Shown: positions 1-5,927 of the stretch, in pieces
How positions within the stretch are numbered: the first letter of the stretch is position 1
Layout of the letters: every line of letters begins with the position of its first letter
Assembly: GCA_035505775.1 (NCBI GenBank)
Contig: DATJQN010000200.1
Location: forward strand, 1-5,927
Reading direction: 5' to 3'
From: JAJXZP01 sp035505775
GTDB lineage: Bacteria; Spirochaetota; Spirochaetia; Treponematales; Rectinemataceae
Length of the DNA stretch: 5,927 bases
The notes under the pieces: generated by a model
The model's input: only the letters and a program-made list of their open reading frames with translations
Database searches by the model: none
Told to the model about the DNA's origin: nothing
Made by a program: the position numbers and the translations under genes

Positions 1-17
1 CTGAAAGCCGAGAGGCC

Positions 18-2282
18 ATGAGAATCACCCTGTGTCGTGCCTGTGCCTTCGCGCTGCTCATCCTTGGCGGCGGCGCCGCCTTCCTGAGTGCCGAATCTGT
101 CTTCACCGGCCGCAACGGCGCGCTCGTCCTCCGCAGCTTCCTCCTCCTCGAATCAGAGCTTTCGGAGCGCAGCCATCTGGACCTGTCGGAGGCCACGCCG
201 GGTGTGATCCGCTACGGCGGCGGGCACCTCCCGGCGGACCCGGGAATCATGAAGCCCATGTACACCTTCGCAACCGAGTTCCGTGTCGATCCGGCTCTCC
301 GTGGCAGCGATCTCGCCCTCTATATGGGCCTGGCCGAGTACCCCTATCGTCTCTATCTGAACGGGACGGAGATATTCTCCGCAGGTCGCTATCGGGGGGG
401 ACACTACAACTCGAGTCTCCGCGCGGTGAGTTCCGTGCCCCTGTCGCCGGACCTCTTGCACTTCGGAGCTGAGCGGAATTCCCTGGTACTCGAGGCCTAT
501 CCGCATCACGAGCGCTGGGGGCTCGACCGGCTCTTCGTCGATCGCCGCGCCGCCGTGGACAAAGCCGTTTTTCTCCGCAACTTCGTGGGGATCAACCTGA
601 TCCAGGGCGCCTTTGTTCTGGTGCTCATCATCGGCCTCTATTTCCTGGCTCTCTACTTTTTCAACCGTCGGGGAAAACCGACCTACCTGGTGTTCAGCTT
701 CATGTGCGCCGCCTTCTGCCTTTCGTATTTCAACGTCACCGTCTACTTCGACGCCGACAACGAGGTCCTGCTGGAGGCACTCTCCAAGGGCGGGCTGGTC
801 ATCATGTCCGCCCTGATGCTCGTCTTCTGCAGCGAGTTCTCCGCGGTTCTCGACCGGAAGCACGTCTTCCCCCTGGCTGTCCTCGTCCTCGGCCTCGCCG
901 CCGCGGTCTTCATCATGACCCGGCAGTCCAAGGAAGCCATCCTCGAATATTTCGGCTATGCGATGAATTTCATCATCGTCCCGGAACTTCTCGCCGGTCT
1001 CGGCATTCTCCTTTTCGCCCTTCTCGCCCGAAAGCGGCGCTTCGTCATCCCGATGCTCGCCTCTTTCCCCGTAGTGGGCATCACCGCCGGCAGCGATGTC
1101 CTCGCCTTCAACCGCGCGACCCTCCCCTACGCCTGGCTGACCGCCTACGGCTATGTCGCCGTGGTGGGAGCCATATTCGCCACGCTCGTCAGAGAGCAGG
1201 GCGAGGTCGCCGCCTCCAACGTGCTGCTCCGGGCCGAGCTCGAGGAAAGGCGCCGGGCGGACGCGATCCAGGCACGCCTGAGCGCGAGCGAGCAGCAGTA
1301 CCGGGACCTGGTCGAGAAGGCCGCCGACGGCGTCTTCACCCTCGACGATCAGGGCGCCTTCCTCACGGTGAACGACGAACTGTGCCAGATGCTCGGATAC
1401 ACGCGCGAGGAACTGCTGGGGATGTACATCATGGACACCTACCCGGACGGACAGCGCGGGGACGGGGTGGAGCGCACGGAGCGCATCAACGCGGGCGAGC
1501 GCCTGCGCTTCGAGCGTCTGATGAAGCGCAGGGACGGCTCGCTCTTCCCGGTCGAGATCAGCGCGGGCCGGCTTCCCGACGGCACCCACCAGGCCATCGC
1601 CCGCGACATCAGCGCGCGGAGGGCCGACGAGGAACGGTTGCGCGTCTCGCTCGCGGAGAAGGAGGTCCTCCTCCGCGAGGTTCACCACCGGGTCAAGAAC
1701 AATCTGCAGGTCATCTCGAGCATGGTCTCGCTCCAGGAATCCTCCTACCGGGACGAGCAGGACAAGGAGCTCAACCGCGACACGCAGGTGCGGATCCGAT
1801 CCATGGCCCATCTCCACGAGCTTTTGTACAGCTCGGACAACCTCTCTTCGATCGATATCGCCGAGTACCTGCACACCATCGCTGCGGAGCTCTCGACCAC
1901 CTTCCCGGACAACGCCGCCACCGTGAGCGTGGAGGCCGACCGGGACAACCTCGCGATCGACGAGGCCATGCCGCTGGGCCTGATCGCCACCGAGCTCGTT
2001 TCGAACGCCCTGAAGTACGCGTACTCCGCCGGCCATCCGGGGGTGATCCTGGTGTCCTACCGCCGCGTGGGCGAGAGCGCTCGGTTCGAGGTGCGGGACC
2101 TGGGTGTCGGGATGTCGGCGGCGCCCGGGCCGAGCGGCACGAAGCTGGGCTTTACCCTTGTCACCGCCCTCGCCCAGCAGATCGGCGCCGCGCTCGAGAT
2201 GGGCGCGAGCCGACCGGACCCGGCCTTCCCCGGCCTCAGCGTCGTCCTGACCATACCGCGGCCCGACCGCGGAACGGCCTGA
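18..2282 (+). CDS. 7TMR-DISM sensor histidine kinase (PAS, HisKA_2)
   Basis: Membrane sensor kinase of 754 residues. Residues 1-25 look like a signal peptide (Arg2/Arg7, hydrophobic core, likely cut after FLSA). Residues 30-185 form a periplasmic beta-rich domain with a jelly-roll-like YRLYLNGTEIF motif, as in 7TMR-DISM receptors that bind carbohydrate-like ligands. About seven membrane helices follow (roughly 187-214, 221-243, 257-275, 282-301, 312-337, 342-364, 371-391). Next come a short coiled coil (395-425) and a PAS/PAC domain (425-540). The kinase core is HisKA_2-type: H-box EVHHRVKNNLQ (probable phospho-His 557), N-box ELVSNA (Asn663), G1 DLGVGM (694-699) and G2 GTKLG (707-711), so it looks catalytically intact. 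There is no receiver domain and no response regulator in the window, so the partner and ligand are unknown. Start: ATG at 18 fits the signal peptide, but the frame is open to the window edge and the purine run GAGAGG lies only 2 nt upstream, so an earlier start is possible. Confidence 0.93.
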   Translation: MRITLCRACAFALLILGGGAAFLSAESVFTGRNGALVLRSFLLLESELSERSHLDLSEATPGVIRYGGGHLPADPGIMKPMYTFATEFRVDPALRGSDLALYMGLAEYPYRLYLNGTEIFSAGRYRGGHYNSSLRAVSSVPLSPDLLHFGAERNSLVLEAYPHHERWGLDRLFVDRRAAVDKAVFLRNFVGINLIQGAFVLVLIIGLYFLALYFFNRRGKPTYLVFSFMCAAFCLSYFNVTVYFDADNEVLLEALSKGGLVIMSALMLVFCSEFSAVLDRKHVFPLAVLVLGLAAAVFIMTRQSKEAILEYFGYAMNFIIVPELLAGLGILLFALLARKRRFVIPMLASFPVVGITAGSDVLAFNRATLPYAWLTAYGYVAVVGAIFATLVREQGEVAASNVLLRAELEERRRADAIQARLSASEQQYRDLVEKAADGVFTLDDQGAFLTVNDELCQMLGYTREELLGMYIMDTYPDGQRGDGVERTERINAGERLRFERLMKRRDGSLFPVEISAGRLPDGTHQAIARDISARRADEERLRVSLAEKEVLLREVHHRVKNNLQVISSMVSLQESSYRDEQDKELNRDTQVRIRSMAHLHELLYSSDNLSSIDIAEYLHTIAAELSTTFPDNAATVSVEADRDNLAIDEAMPLGLIATELVSNALKYAYSAGHPGVILVSYRRVGESARFEVRDLGVGMSAAPGPSGTKLGFTLVTALAQQIGAALEMGASRPDPAFPGLSVVLTIPRPDRGTA

Positions 2283-2398
2283 TCTCCCCCGGCAGAATTC
2301 CGGATCGTTTCTTGATCACCGTGACCGGCGAAATTGCAGTACTTTTTAGGCACAGGGTCACACTACCCGACCACCACTCGCAGAAATGCGCCCGGCAC

Positions 2399-2403
2399 GG
2401 AGG
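2399..2403 (+). promoter_or_regulatory. Shine-Dalgarno GGAGG deciding the chemoreceptor start
   Basis: A perfect GGAGG sits 6 nt before the ATG at 2410. The in-frame ATG at 2386 lies upstream of this site and would add eight residues (MRPARRLG) that do not resemble a receptor N terminus. The ATG at 2419 is 15 nt away, which is too far. This favours 2410 as the start. Confidence 0.8.
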
Positions 2404-2409
2404 CTCGGC

Positions 2410-4212
2410 ATGAGGAACATGAAGCTGGCAGTCCGGCTCGTCGGCGGATTCAGCCTGGTGGCGGCGCTCGTGCTTGCCGTCGGAGGTCTCGGCCTCTGGG
2501 GATCCGGCCGCCTGATGTCGGATGTCCGCGAAATAGGCCTCAATTCCCTCCCGGCAGTGCAAGATACGCTCCTGATCGAAGTCTCCATGCGCATGATCGA
2601 CAGCGCGGAGAACGGCCTCATGCAGACCACGCTCGATGCCAAGGGACGGAGCGATGACTTCAGCACCTTTGACTCGGCCAAGGCGAGCGCAGACGAGGCC
2701 ATCCAGGCCTATGGGGCCCTGCCCAAAACCCCGGCCGAGCGCGAGCTGTGGGACCGCTTTGCGGCTGCCTGGGGGCTCTGGTGGAACAATCACATCCGCT
2801 TTGCCGATCTCGCCAGGACCTACGGCGCGGCCCCATCCGATTCCCGCTACGCTCAGATGACGGAACAGATGACGGCAAGCGACGCCTCATTCAGTGCGGT
2901 CACCGGCATTCTGGACCAGATCCAGGCGCAGAGCGACCAGGATGCGAAAGGGGCCCTGGTGGCGGCCACGGGTACCGGGTCCACCGTCAGGCTGGTCGGG
3001 ATCGTCGGCATGGCCCTTGGCACGGTCCTGGCCCTCCTGCTCGGCCTCCTCCTCAGCTTCAGCGTCACCCGCCCGATTTCCCGCGGCGTGGAGTTCGCCC
3101 AGCGCATGGCCGCAGGGGACTTCACGCATGTCCTGGACATCTACAGGAACGACGAGATCGGCATATTGGCGGATGCGCTGCGCGCGATGATGGACCGGCT
3201 CAGGCAGGTCGTCGCCGACGTGAAGGCCGCCGCGGGGGATGTCGCTTCCGGAAGCGAGCAGCTCGCCTCGAGCGCCACGCAGCTTTCGAGCGGCGCCTCG
3301 GAGCAGGCGGCCACCGGCGAGGAACTCTCCTCCTCCATCGAGCAGATGGGGGCCAACATCAGGCAGAATTCCGAGAACGCCCTGCAGACGCGACAGATCG
3401 CGACCAAGGCCGCCTCCGACGCCGCGGAGGGCGGCACGGCCGTGCACGACACCGTCAGCGCCATGCGCGAAATCGCGGGCAAGATCTCGATAATCGAGGA
3501 GATCGCCCGCCAGACCAACCTCCTCGCGCTCAATGCCGCCATCGAGGCCGCTCGTGCCGGCGAAGCCGGGAAGGGCTTCGCGGTGGTGGCCAGCGAGGTT
3601 AGGAAGCTGGCGGAGCGAAGCCAGGTGGCCGCCAAGGAGATTGGCGAGCTGTCCCAGACGAGCGTGGACATAGCGGCCAAGGCGGGATCCCTCCTGGAGA
3701 AGATGGTGCCGGACATCCGGCGCACGGCGGAGCTGGTCCAGGAGATCAGCGCCGCGAGCGCCGAGCAGAATGGCGGGGCGGAACAGATCAACAAGGCGAT
3801 CCTCCAGCTCGACCAGGTCATCCAGCAGAACGCCTCCGGAGCGGAGGAGCTGTCGGCCACCTCCGAGGCTCTGGCCAGCCAGGCTCAGCAGCTCATGAGC
3901 ACGATCTCCTTCTTCCGGCTTGGAGACGACAGGGGGAGAGGGAAGTCCTCGCCGGCATCGACCGGGCCGGCCGCTGCAGGCCGAGCCGGAGCGGAAAGGA
4001 CGGCGCGTCCCGAGGACAGACCCGCGCCGCGCGCGGCTCCGAACGCCCGCCCCCGGCGGGCCGCCCTGCCCGGCGCGGGCGAGGTTTCGCGGGCTGCCAA
4101 GCCTGGGGCCGCAGCGGCACGGATCACGGGGCTGGCTCCCGTACACGAGTCGGGCTCGGAGAGCCCGGATGGAGCGACGCCACACAGCGACGCGGATTTC
4201 GAGGAATTCTAG
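2410..4212 (+). CDS. Methyl-accepting chemotaxis protein with C-terminal tether
   Basis: Transmembrane chemoreceptor of 600 residues that would control CheA through CheW at the cell-pole array. Seen: membrane helix 1 (about 8-30); a periplasmic helical sensor region (32-193, probably a four-helix bundle, with a Trp-rich stretch LWDRFAAAWGLWW at 113-125); membrane helix 2 (about 195-217); HAMP (218-271); and the signalling hairpin (about 272-502). The hairpin tip has the invariant EIARQTNLLALNAAIEAARAG (starting at 364) and GKGFAVVASEVRKLAERS. Glu/Gln pairs that look like methylation sites occur near 298-312 and 450-485. The helix pattern resembles the 34H-36H receptor classes; I could not count heptads rigorously. 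Residues 505-595 are a Pro/Ala/Arg/Gly-rich linker ending in DFEEF, which fits the known x-[HFYW]-x-x-[HFYW] tether for CheR/CheB. The ligand is unknown. It lies 127 nt after the kinase gene in the same direction; I saw no convincing promoter in that gap. No other chemotaxis genes are in the window. Confidence 0.95.
   Translation: MRNMKLAVRLVGGFSLVAALVLAVGGLGLWGSGRLMSDVREIGLNSLPAVQDTLLIEVSMRMIDSAENGLMQTTLDAKGRSDDFSTFDSAKASADEAIQAYGALPKTPAERELWDRFAAAWGLWWNNHIRFADLARTYGAAPSDSRYAQMTEQMTASDASFSAVTGILDQIQAQSDQDAKGALVAATGTGSTVRLVGIVGMALGTVLALLLGLLLSFSVTRPISRGVEFAQRMAAGDFTHVLDIYRNDEIGILADALRAMMDRLRQVVADVKAAAGDVASGSEQLASSATQLSSGASEQAATGEELSSSIEQMGANIRQNSENALQTRQIATKAASDAAEGGTAVHDTVSAMREIAGKISIIEEIARQTNLLALNAAIEAARAGEAGKGFAVVASEVRKLAERSQVAAKEIGELSQTSVDIAAKAGSLLEKMVPDIRRTAELVQEISAASAEQNGGAEQINKAILQLDQVIQQNASGAEELSATSEALASQAQQLMSTISFFRLGDDRGRGKSSPASTGPAAAGRAGAERTARPEDRPAPRAAPNARPRRAALPGAGEVSRAAKPGAAAARITGLAPVHESGSESPDGATPHSDADFEEF
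4151..4167 (+). other. GC-rich hairpin in the receptor tail
   Basis: CGGGCTC-GGA-GAGCCCG is a perfect 7-bp stem with a 3-nt loop, inside the coding sequence of the disordered receptor tail and 45 nt before its stop codon. No T-run follows, so it is not a standard intrinsic terminator. It may be chance in GC-rich sequence, or it may affect mRNA 3'-end stability. Confidence 0.3.
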
Positions 4213-4249
4213 GCGTCGGCTCCCCCTCTCGACCTTCGCCTCATGCATC

Positions 4250-4278
4250 TTGCCCGCGGCCTCAGCTGACCCTAGAAT
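4250..4278 (+). promoter_or_regulatory. Putative sigma70-type promoter for the aminotransferase
   Basis: TTGCCC at 4250-4255 (4 of 6 to TTGACA) and TAGAAT at 4273-4278 (5 of 6 to TATAAT) are separated by the optimal 17 nt. The predicted transcription start is near 4285, giving a leader of about 44 nt before the ATG at 4329. The -10 lies in one of the few A/T-rich spots of the gap. It suggests the aminotransferase is transcribed independently of the chemoreceptor. Prediction from sequence only. Confidence 0.5.
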
Positions 4279-4304
4279 ATCGCCCGGTACGCTTCGATCC
4301 TTGG

Positions 4305-4312
4305 TCACGTGA
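4305..4312 (+). promoter_or_regulatory. 8-bp palindrome TCACGTGA in the aminotransferase leader
   Basis: A perfect palindrome lies about 20 nt downstream of the predicted transcription start and touches the purine run AAAGGGA (4312-4318) that is the likely ribosome binding site, 10 nt before the ATG. Its position would suit an operator, but 8 bp is short and no second copy was seen in the window, so chance is likely. Confidence 0.15.
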
Positions 4313-4328
4313 AAGGGATAATCGCAGC

Positions 4329-5453
4329 ATGAGCTTCTTCCAGCCCTTCAGTCTCGAACGCTTCTTCGCGCTCCACGAATTCCAGGCCCGATATCTGCTC
4401 TGTTCCTCCGATTGCGAGTCGATGAGCACCGGTGAGCTCCTCGCCATGGAGGAGGGCTCGACGGAGGCCTTCCTGTCGCAGCGCCTCGGCTACACTGAAA
4501 CCAGGGGAGCGCCGCAACTCCGTGCGGAAGTCGCAAGCCTTTACACGGGGATGGTCGCGGACGACATCCTGATCCATGCCGGCGCCGAGGAAGCCATACT
4601 CAACCTCTGCCTGGCAACCCTCGCCGCGGGCGATCACGTCATCGTCAACGCCCCCTGCTACCAGTCCCTCGCGGAGATTCCGCGCGCCCTCGGCTGTGCC
4701 GTCAGCCCGCTCCGGCTCAGGGATGCCGGGGGCCGGTGGACGGTGGACCTCGACGAGCTCGCCCGTCTCCTTAGGCCGCGCACGAAGATGGTGTTGCTCA
4801 ACTTCCCCCACAACCCGACCGGCGCGCTGCTGCTGCGGGACGAGTTCGACCGCATCGTCGAGCTGTGCCGCTCCGCAGGAGCGCTTCTCTTCCTCGACGA
4901 AGTCTACCGCTTCCTCGAGGCGGATCCTGCACGGCGACTCCCCGCCGTCTGTGAAGCCTACGAGAATGGGGTATCGCTCAACGTGCTTTCCAAGAGCGCC
5001 GGCCTGGCCGGTCTGCGCATCGGCTGGCTGGCCACCCGCCGCCGGGATATCCTCGACGCGGTGGCGACGGTCAAGGATTACAACTCCATCTGCTCCTCGG
5101 CCCCATCCGAGTTTCTAGCCGGCGTGGCCCTGCGCTCATTTGGGCGTATCGTCGCGCGCAACCGCGGCATCGTCGAACGCAATCTCGCCCTGTTGCGTAC
5201 CTTTTTCGGGCGTCACCGTGGGCGGCTGGAGTGGAACGAGCCCGAAGGCGGCTCCATAGCCTTCCCGCGCTTCACCGGAGGGGACGCGGACGCCGAGGCG
5301 CTCGGCCTGCGCCTTCTCGCCGACACCGGCGTCCTGATACTCCCCGGCGCGCACTACGGCTACGACGCGGCCCACTTCCGCCTGGGCTTCGGGCGGGCCA
5401 ACATGCCCGAGGCTCTCGAATTGTTCGGAGCCTGGCTGGAGCGCGGACACTGA
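4329..5453 (+). CDS. PLP-dependent class I/II aminotransferase
   Basis: Cytosolic fold-type I PLP enzyme of 374 residues, a normal length for the aspartate-aminotransferase superfamily. Key residues: Tyr111 in APCYQS (stacks on the cofactor ring), Asn162 in NFPHNPTG, Asp190 and Tyr193 in FLDEVYR, Lys222 in LSKSAGLAGLRIGW (Schiff-base lysine), Arg230 (phosphate binding) and Arg351 in HFRLGFG (substrate carboxylate). LGYTETRGAPQLRAEVA (53-69) is the usual active-site lid region. The N terminus is short and carries LLCSSDCESMS (23-33), which recalls a subgroup often annotated near capreomycidine synthase; this is only an impression, and the substrate cannot be assigned. It is probably a transaminase, but a lyase or cyclase of the same fold is possible. 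The start is supported by AAAGGGA 10 nt upstream and a promoter at 4250-4278. It runs convergent to the transporter gene. No biosynthetic neighbours are visible. Confidence 0.93.
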   Translation: MSFFQPFSLERFFALHEFQARYLLCSSDCESMSTGELLAMEEGSTEAFLSQRLGYTETRGAPQLRAEVASLYTGMVADDILIHAGAEEAILNLCLATLAAGDHVIVNAPCYQSLAEIPRALGCAVSPLRLRDAGGRWTVDLDELARLLRPRTKMVLLNFPHNPTGALLLRDEFDRIVELCRSAGALLFLDEVYRFLEADPARRLPAVCEAYENGVSLNVLSKSAGLAGLRIGWLATRRRDILDAVATVKDYNSICSSAPSEFLAGVALRSFGRIVARNRGIVERNLALLRTFFGRHRGRLEWNEPEGGSIAFPRFTGGDADAEALGLRLLADTGVLILPGAHYGYDAAHFRLGFGRANMPEALELFGAWLERGH

Positions 5454-5560
5454 TGCGATCGGCCGCGAGCCGGTGCGGTGGTGCACGCTGCAGGGGCGCG
5501 CGGTTCAGAGGCGCCCGGTACGGGGGCGTAAAATCAAGGGGCGCGCGGCGCCGCGGGTAG
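5453..5560 (+). CDS. Possible Arg/Gly-rich small ORF (35 aa), doubtful
   Basis: The ATG at 5453 overlaps the aminotransferase stop by one base (TGATG), an arrangement typical of translational coupling, and GGAG at 5438-5441 lies 11 nt upstream. The 35-residue product would be strongly basic, with a repeating pentapeptide: GARCR, GARFR, GARYG, GVKSR, GARRR. It has no acidic residue and no known domain; the pattern superficially recalls RGG-type RNA-binding segments. The composition follows directly from the 15-bp DNA repeat, so the frame may be open only because the repeat period is a multiple of three. AGG and AGA arginine codons occur here. More likely noncoding than coding. Confidence 0.2.
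   Translation: MRSAASRCGGARCRGARFRGARYGGVKSRGARRRG
5480..5554 (+). repeat. 15-bp imperfect tandem repeat, five units
   Basis: Five consecutive 15-bp units begin at 5480, 5495, 5510, 5525 and 5540, with approximate consensus GGCGCGCGGTNCAGG. Units 2 and 3 are closest to each other; unit 4 is the most diverged (A-rich), and unit 5 diverges at its end. A further degenerate unit may lie at 5465-5479 (shared CGGTGCGG core). The array fills most of the gap between the convergent aminotransferase and transporter genes. It looks like a minisatellite, perhaps a small member of a dispersed genomic family. Confidence 0.6.
5530..5552 (-). terminator. Weak candidate intrinsic terminator for the transporter gene
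   Basis: Read on the minus strand past the transporter stop, GGCGC-CGC-GCGCC (5552-5540) can form a 5-bp GC stem with a 3-nt loop, followed by CCTTGATTTT (5539-5530). The T-run is interrupted and short, and the hairpin is made by the last repeat unit. A second small hairpin, TGTCG-ACCG-CGACA (5561-5574), lies just after the stop and would form in both directions, but has no T-run. Confidence 0.27.
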
Positions 5561-5577
5561 TGTCGACCGCGACAGAT

Positions 5578-5927
5578 TCACGGGCCGGCGCCTGCCGCCC
5601 CGCTCCATACGGGCGTTGGACCCCGCATGTAGGCGATGAGCGCAGCCACGACGCTGATGAGAAAGCAGACCATGAAGGCGACGCGCAGGTCGTGGATGAA
5701 CTGGATGATGTAGATGCCCTGGGGCCCGACCTGCGTTCCGGCGAAGAGCGAGGTCATAGCCTGGGATGTCATGCCGGAGGCCACGACGGCGAAGGTCATC
5801 GCGATGCTGACGACCGCCCCGGTGTTGTTCATCATCGTGCGCGTCCCCGCGGCTATGCCACGGCGCTCCACTGGCACGGAACTCATGATGGTGTTGGTGT
5901 TCGGCGAGTTGAAAACTCCCGATCCGA
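5578..5927 (-). CDS. DHA2-family MFS transporter, C-terminal fragment
   Basis: C-terminal 115 residues of an inner-membrane drug:proton antiporter-like protein; the frame remains open through the window edge, so the start is missing and the internal ATG at 5886 is not the true start. The visible N-terminal part reads GVFNSPNTNTIMSSVP then RRGIAAGTRTM, the characteristic segment (SPNT..IMSSVP...RG.A.G) that follows helix 11 or so in EmrB/QacA-type 14-helix exporters. Two hydrophobic helices follow, at about visible residues 35-52 and 81-100, fitting the last two helices, separated by an extracytoplasmic loop. The tail ends with a short Gly/Ala-rich segment. The substrate is unknown; family members export drugs, dyes or metabolites. 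It is convergent with the aminotransferase, so the two are not in one operon. Confidence 0.85.
   Translation of the reverse strand, partial: GSGVFNSPNTNTIMSSVPVERRGIAAGTRTMMNNTGAVVSIAMTFAVVASGMTSQAMTSLFAGTQVGPQGIYIIQFIHDLRVAFMVCFLISVVAALIAYMRGPTPVWSGAAGAGP

Noticed and set aside
153..2036. 627-codon open frame antisense to the histidine kinase
   Set aside because: The kinase frame has clear domains and motifs throughout. The antisense product is a low-complexity Gly/Glu/Val/Asp-rich sequence with no recognisable domain, as expected when a GC-rich gene is read on the opposite strand.
2289..2303. CCGG-N7-CCGG inverted repeat after the kinase stop as a terminator
   Set aside because: Only a 4-bp stem, and the following GTTTCTT is not a convincing T-run.
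2312..2345. Promoter for the chemoreceptor (TTGATC or TTGCAG as -35; sigma54-like GG/GC pair)
   Set aside because: No acceptable -10 at 16-18 nt from either -35 candidate, and the GG-GC spacing is 3 nt too short for sigma54.
2321..2361. GTGACC/GGTCAC inverted repeat in the kinase-chemoreceptor gap as an operator
   Set aside because: Half-sites are only 6 bp and are 29 nt apart with no extension, which is expected by chance.
2386..2409. Upstream ATG extending the chemoreceptor by eight residues
   Set aside because: The perfect GGAGG at 2399-2403 is correctly spaced only for the ATG at 2410.
704..2413. 569-codon open frame overlapping the kinase in another + frame
   Set aside because: The product is Arg/Pro/Gly-rich with no domain. 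It is a shadow of the high-GC third positions of the real gene.
2887..4308. 473-codon open frame antisense to the chemoreceptor
   Set aside because: No recognisable motif and biased composition; the sense strand encodes an unmistakable chemoreceptor signalling domain.
5544..5555. 12-bp perfect palindrome CGCGGCGCCGCG as a protein binding site
   Set aside because: It has no loop or flanking symmetry, arises from the end of the repeat array, and is built only of G and C in a GC-rich gap.

Overview
This GC-rich window (third codon positions are mostly G or C) carries three complete protein genes on the + strand and the 3' end of a fourth on the - strand. It looks like an ordinary chromosomal stretch from a motile, environment-sensing bacterium. 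The 7TMR-DISM sensor kinase and the long-helix chemoreceptor are both common in Spirochaetes and in some deltaproteobacteria-like lineages. A high-GC spirochaete is my best guess, but it is an inference from protein families only; no RNA gene or marker protein is present to confirm it.

Layout. (1) 18-2282: a membrane-bound hybrid sensor with signal peptide, periplasmic beta-sandwich domain, seven membrane helices (7TMR-DISM), a PAS domain, and a HisKA_2-type histidine kinase core. (2) 2410-4212: a methyl-accepting chemotaxis protein with two membrane helices, HAMP, a full signalling hairpin, and a long disordered tail ending in a CheR/CheB-tether-like pentapeptide (DFEEF). (3) A 116-nt gap with a good sigma70-like promoter (4250-4278), followed by a class I/II PLP-dependent aminotransferase (4329-5453) with all catalytic residues. 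(4) A 124-nt convergent gap (5454-5577) largely occupied by a 15-bp imperfect tandem repeat. The repeat lies inside a 35-codon Arg/Gly-rich small ORF whose ATG overlaps the aminotransferase stop. (5) 5578-5927, minus strand: the C-terminal end of a 14-helix DHA2-type major facilitator transporter, cut by the window edge.

Functional links. The kinase and the chemoreceptor lie in the same direction 127 nt apart and are both membrane sensors, but nothing shows they share a signal. No response regulator, CheA, CheW, CheR or CheB gene is present, so their partners must lie elsewhere. The aminotransferase seems to have its own promoter, and its substrate cannot be read from the sequence. I found no clear evidence for a wholly new system. 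The oddest item is the 15-bp repeat with its possible Arg/Gly peptide.
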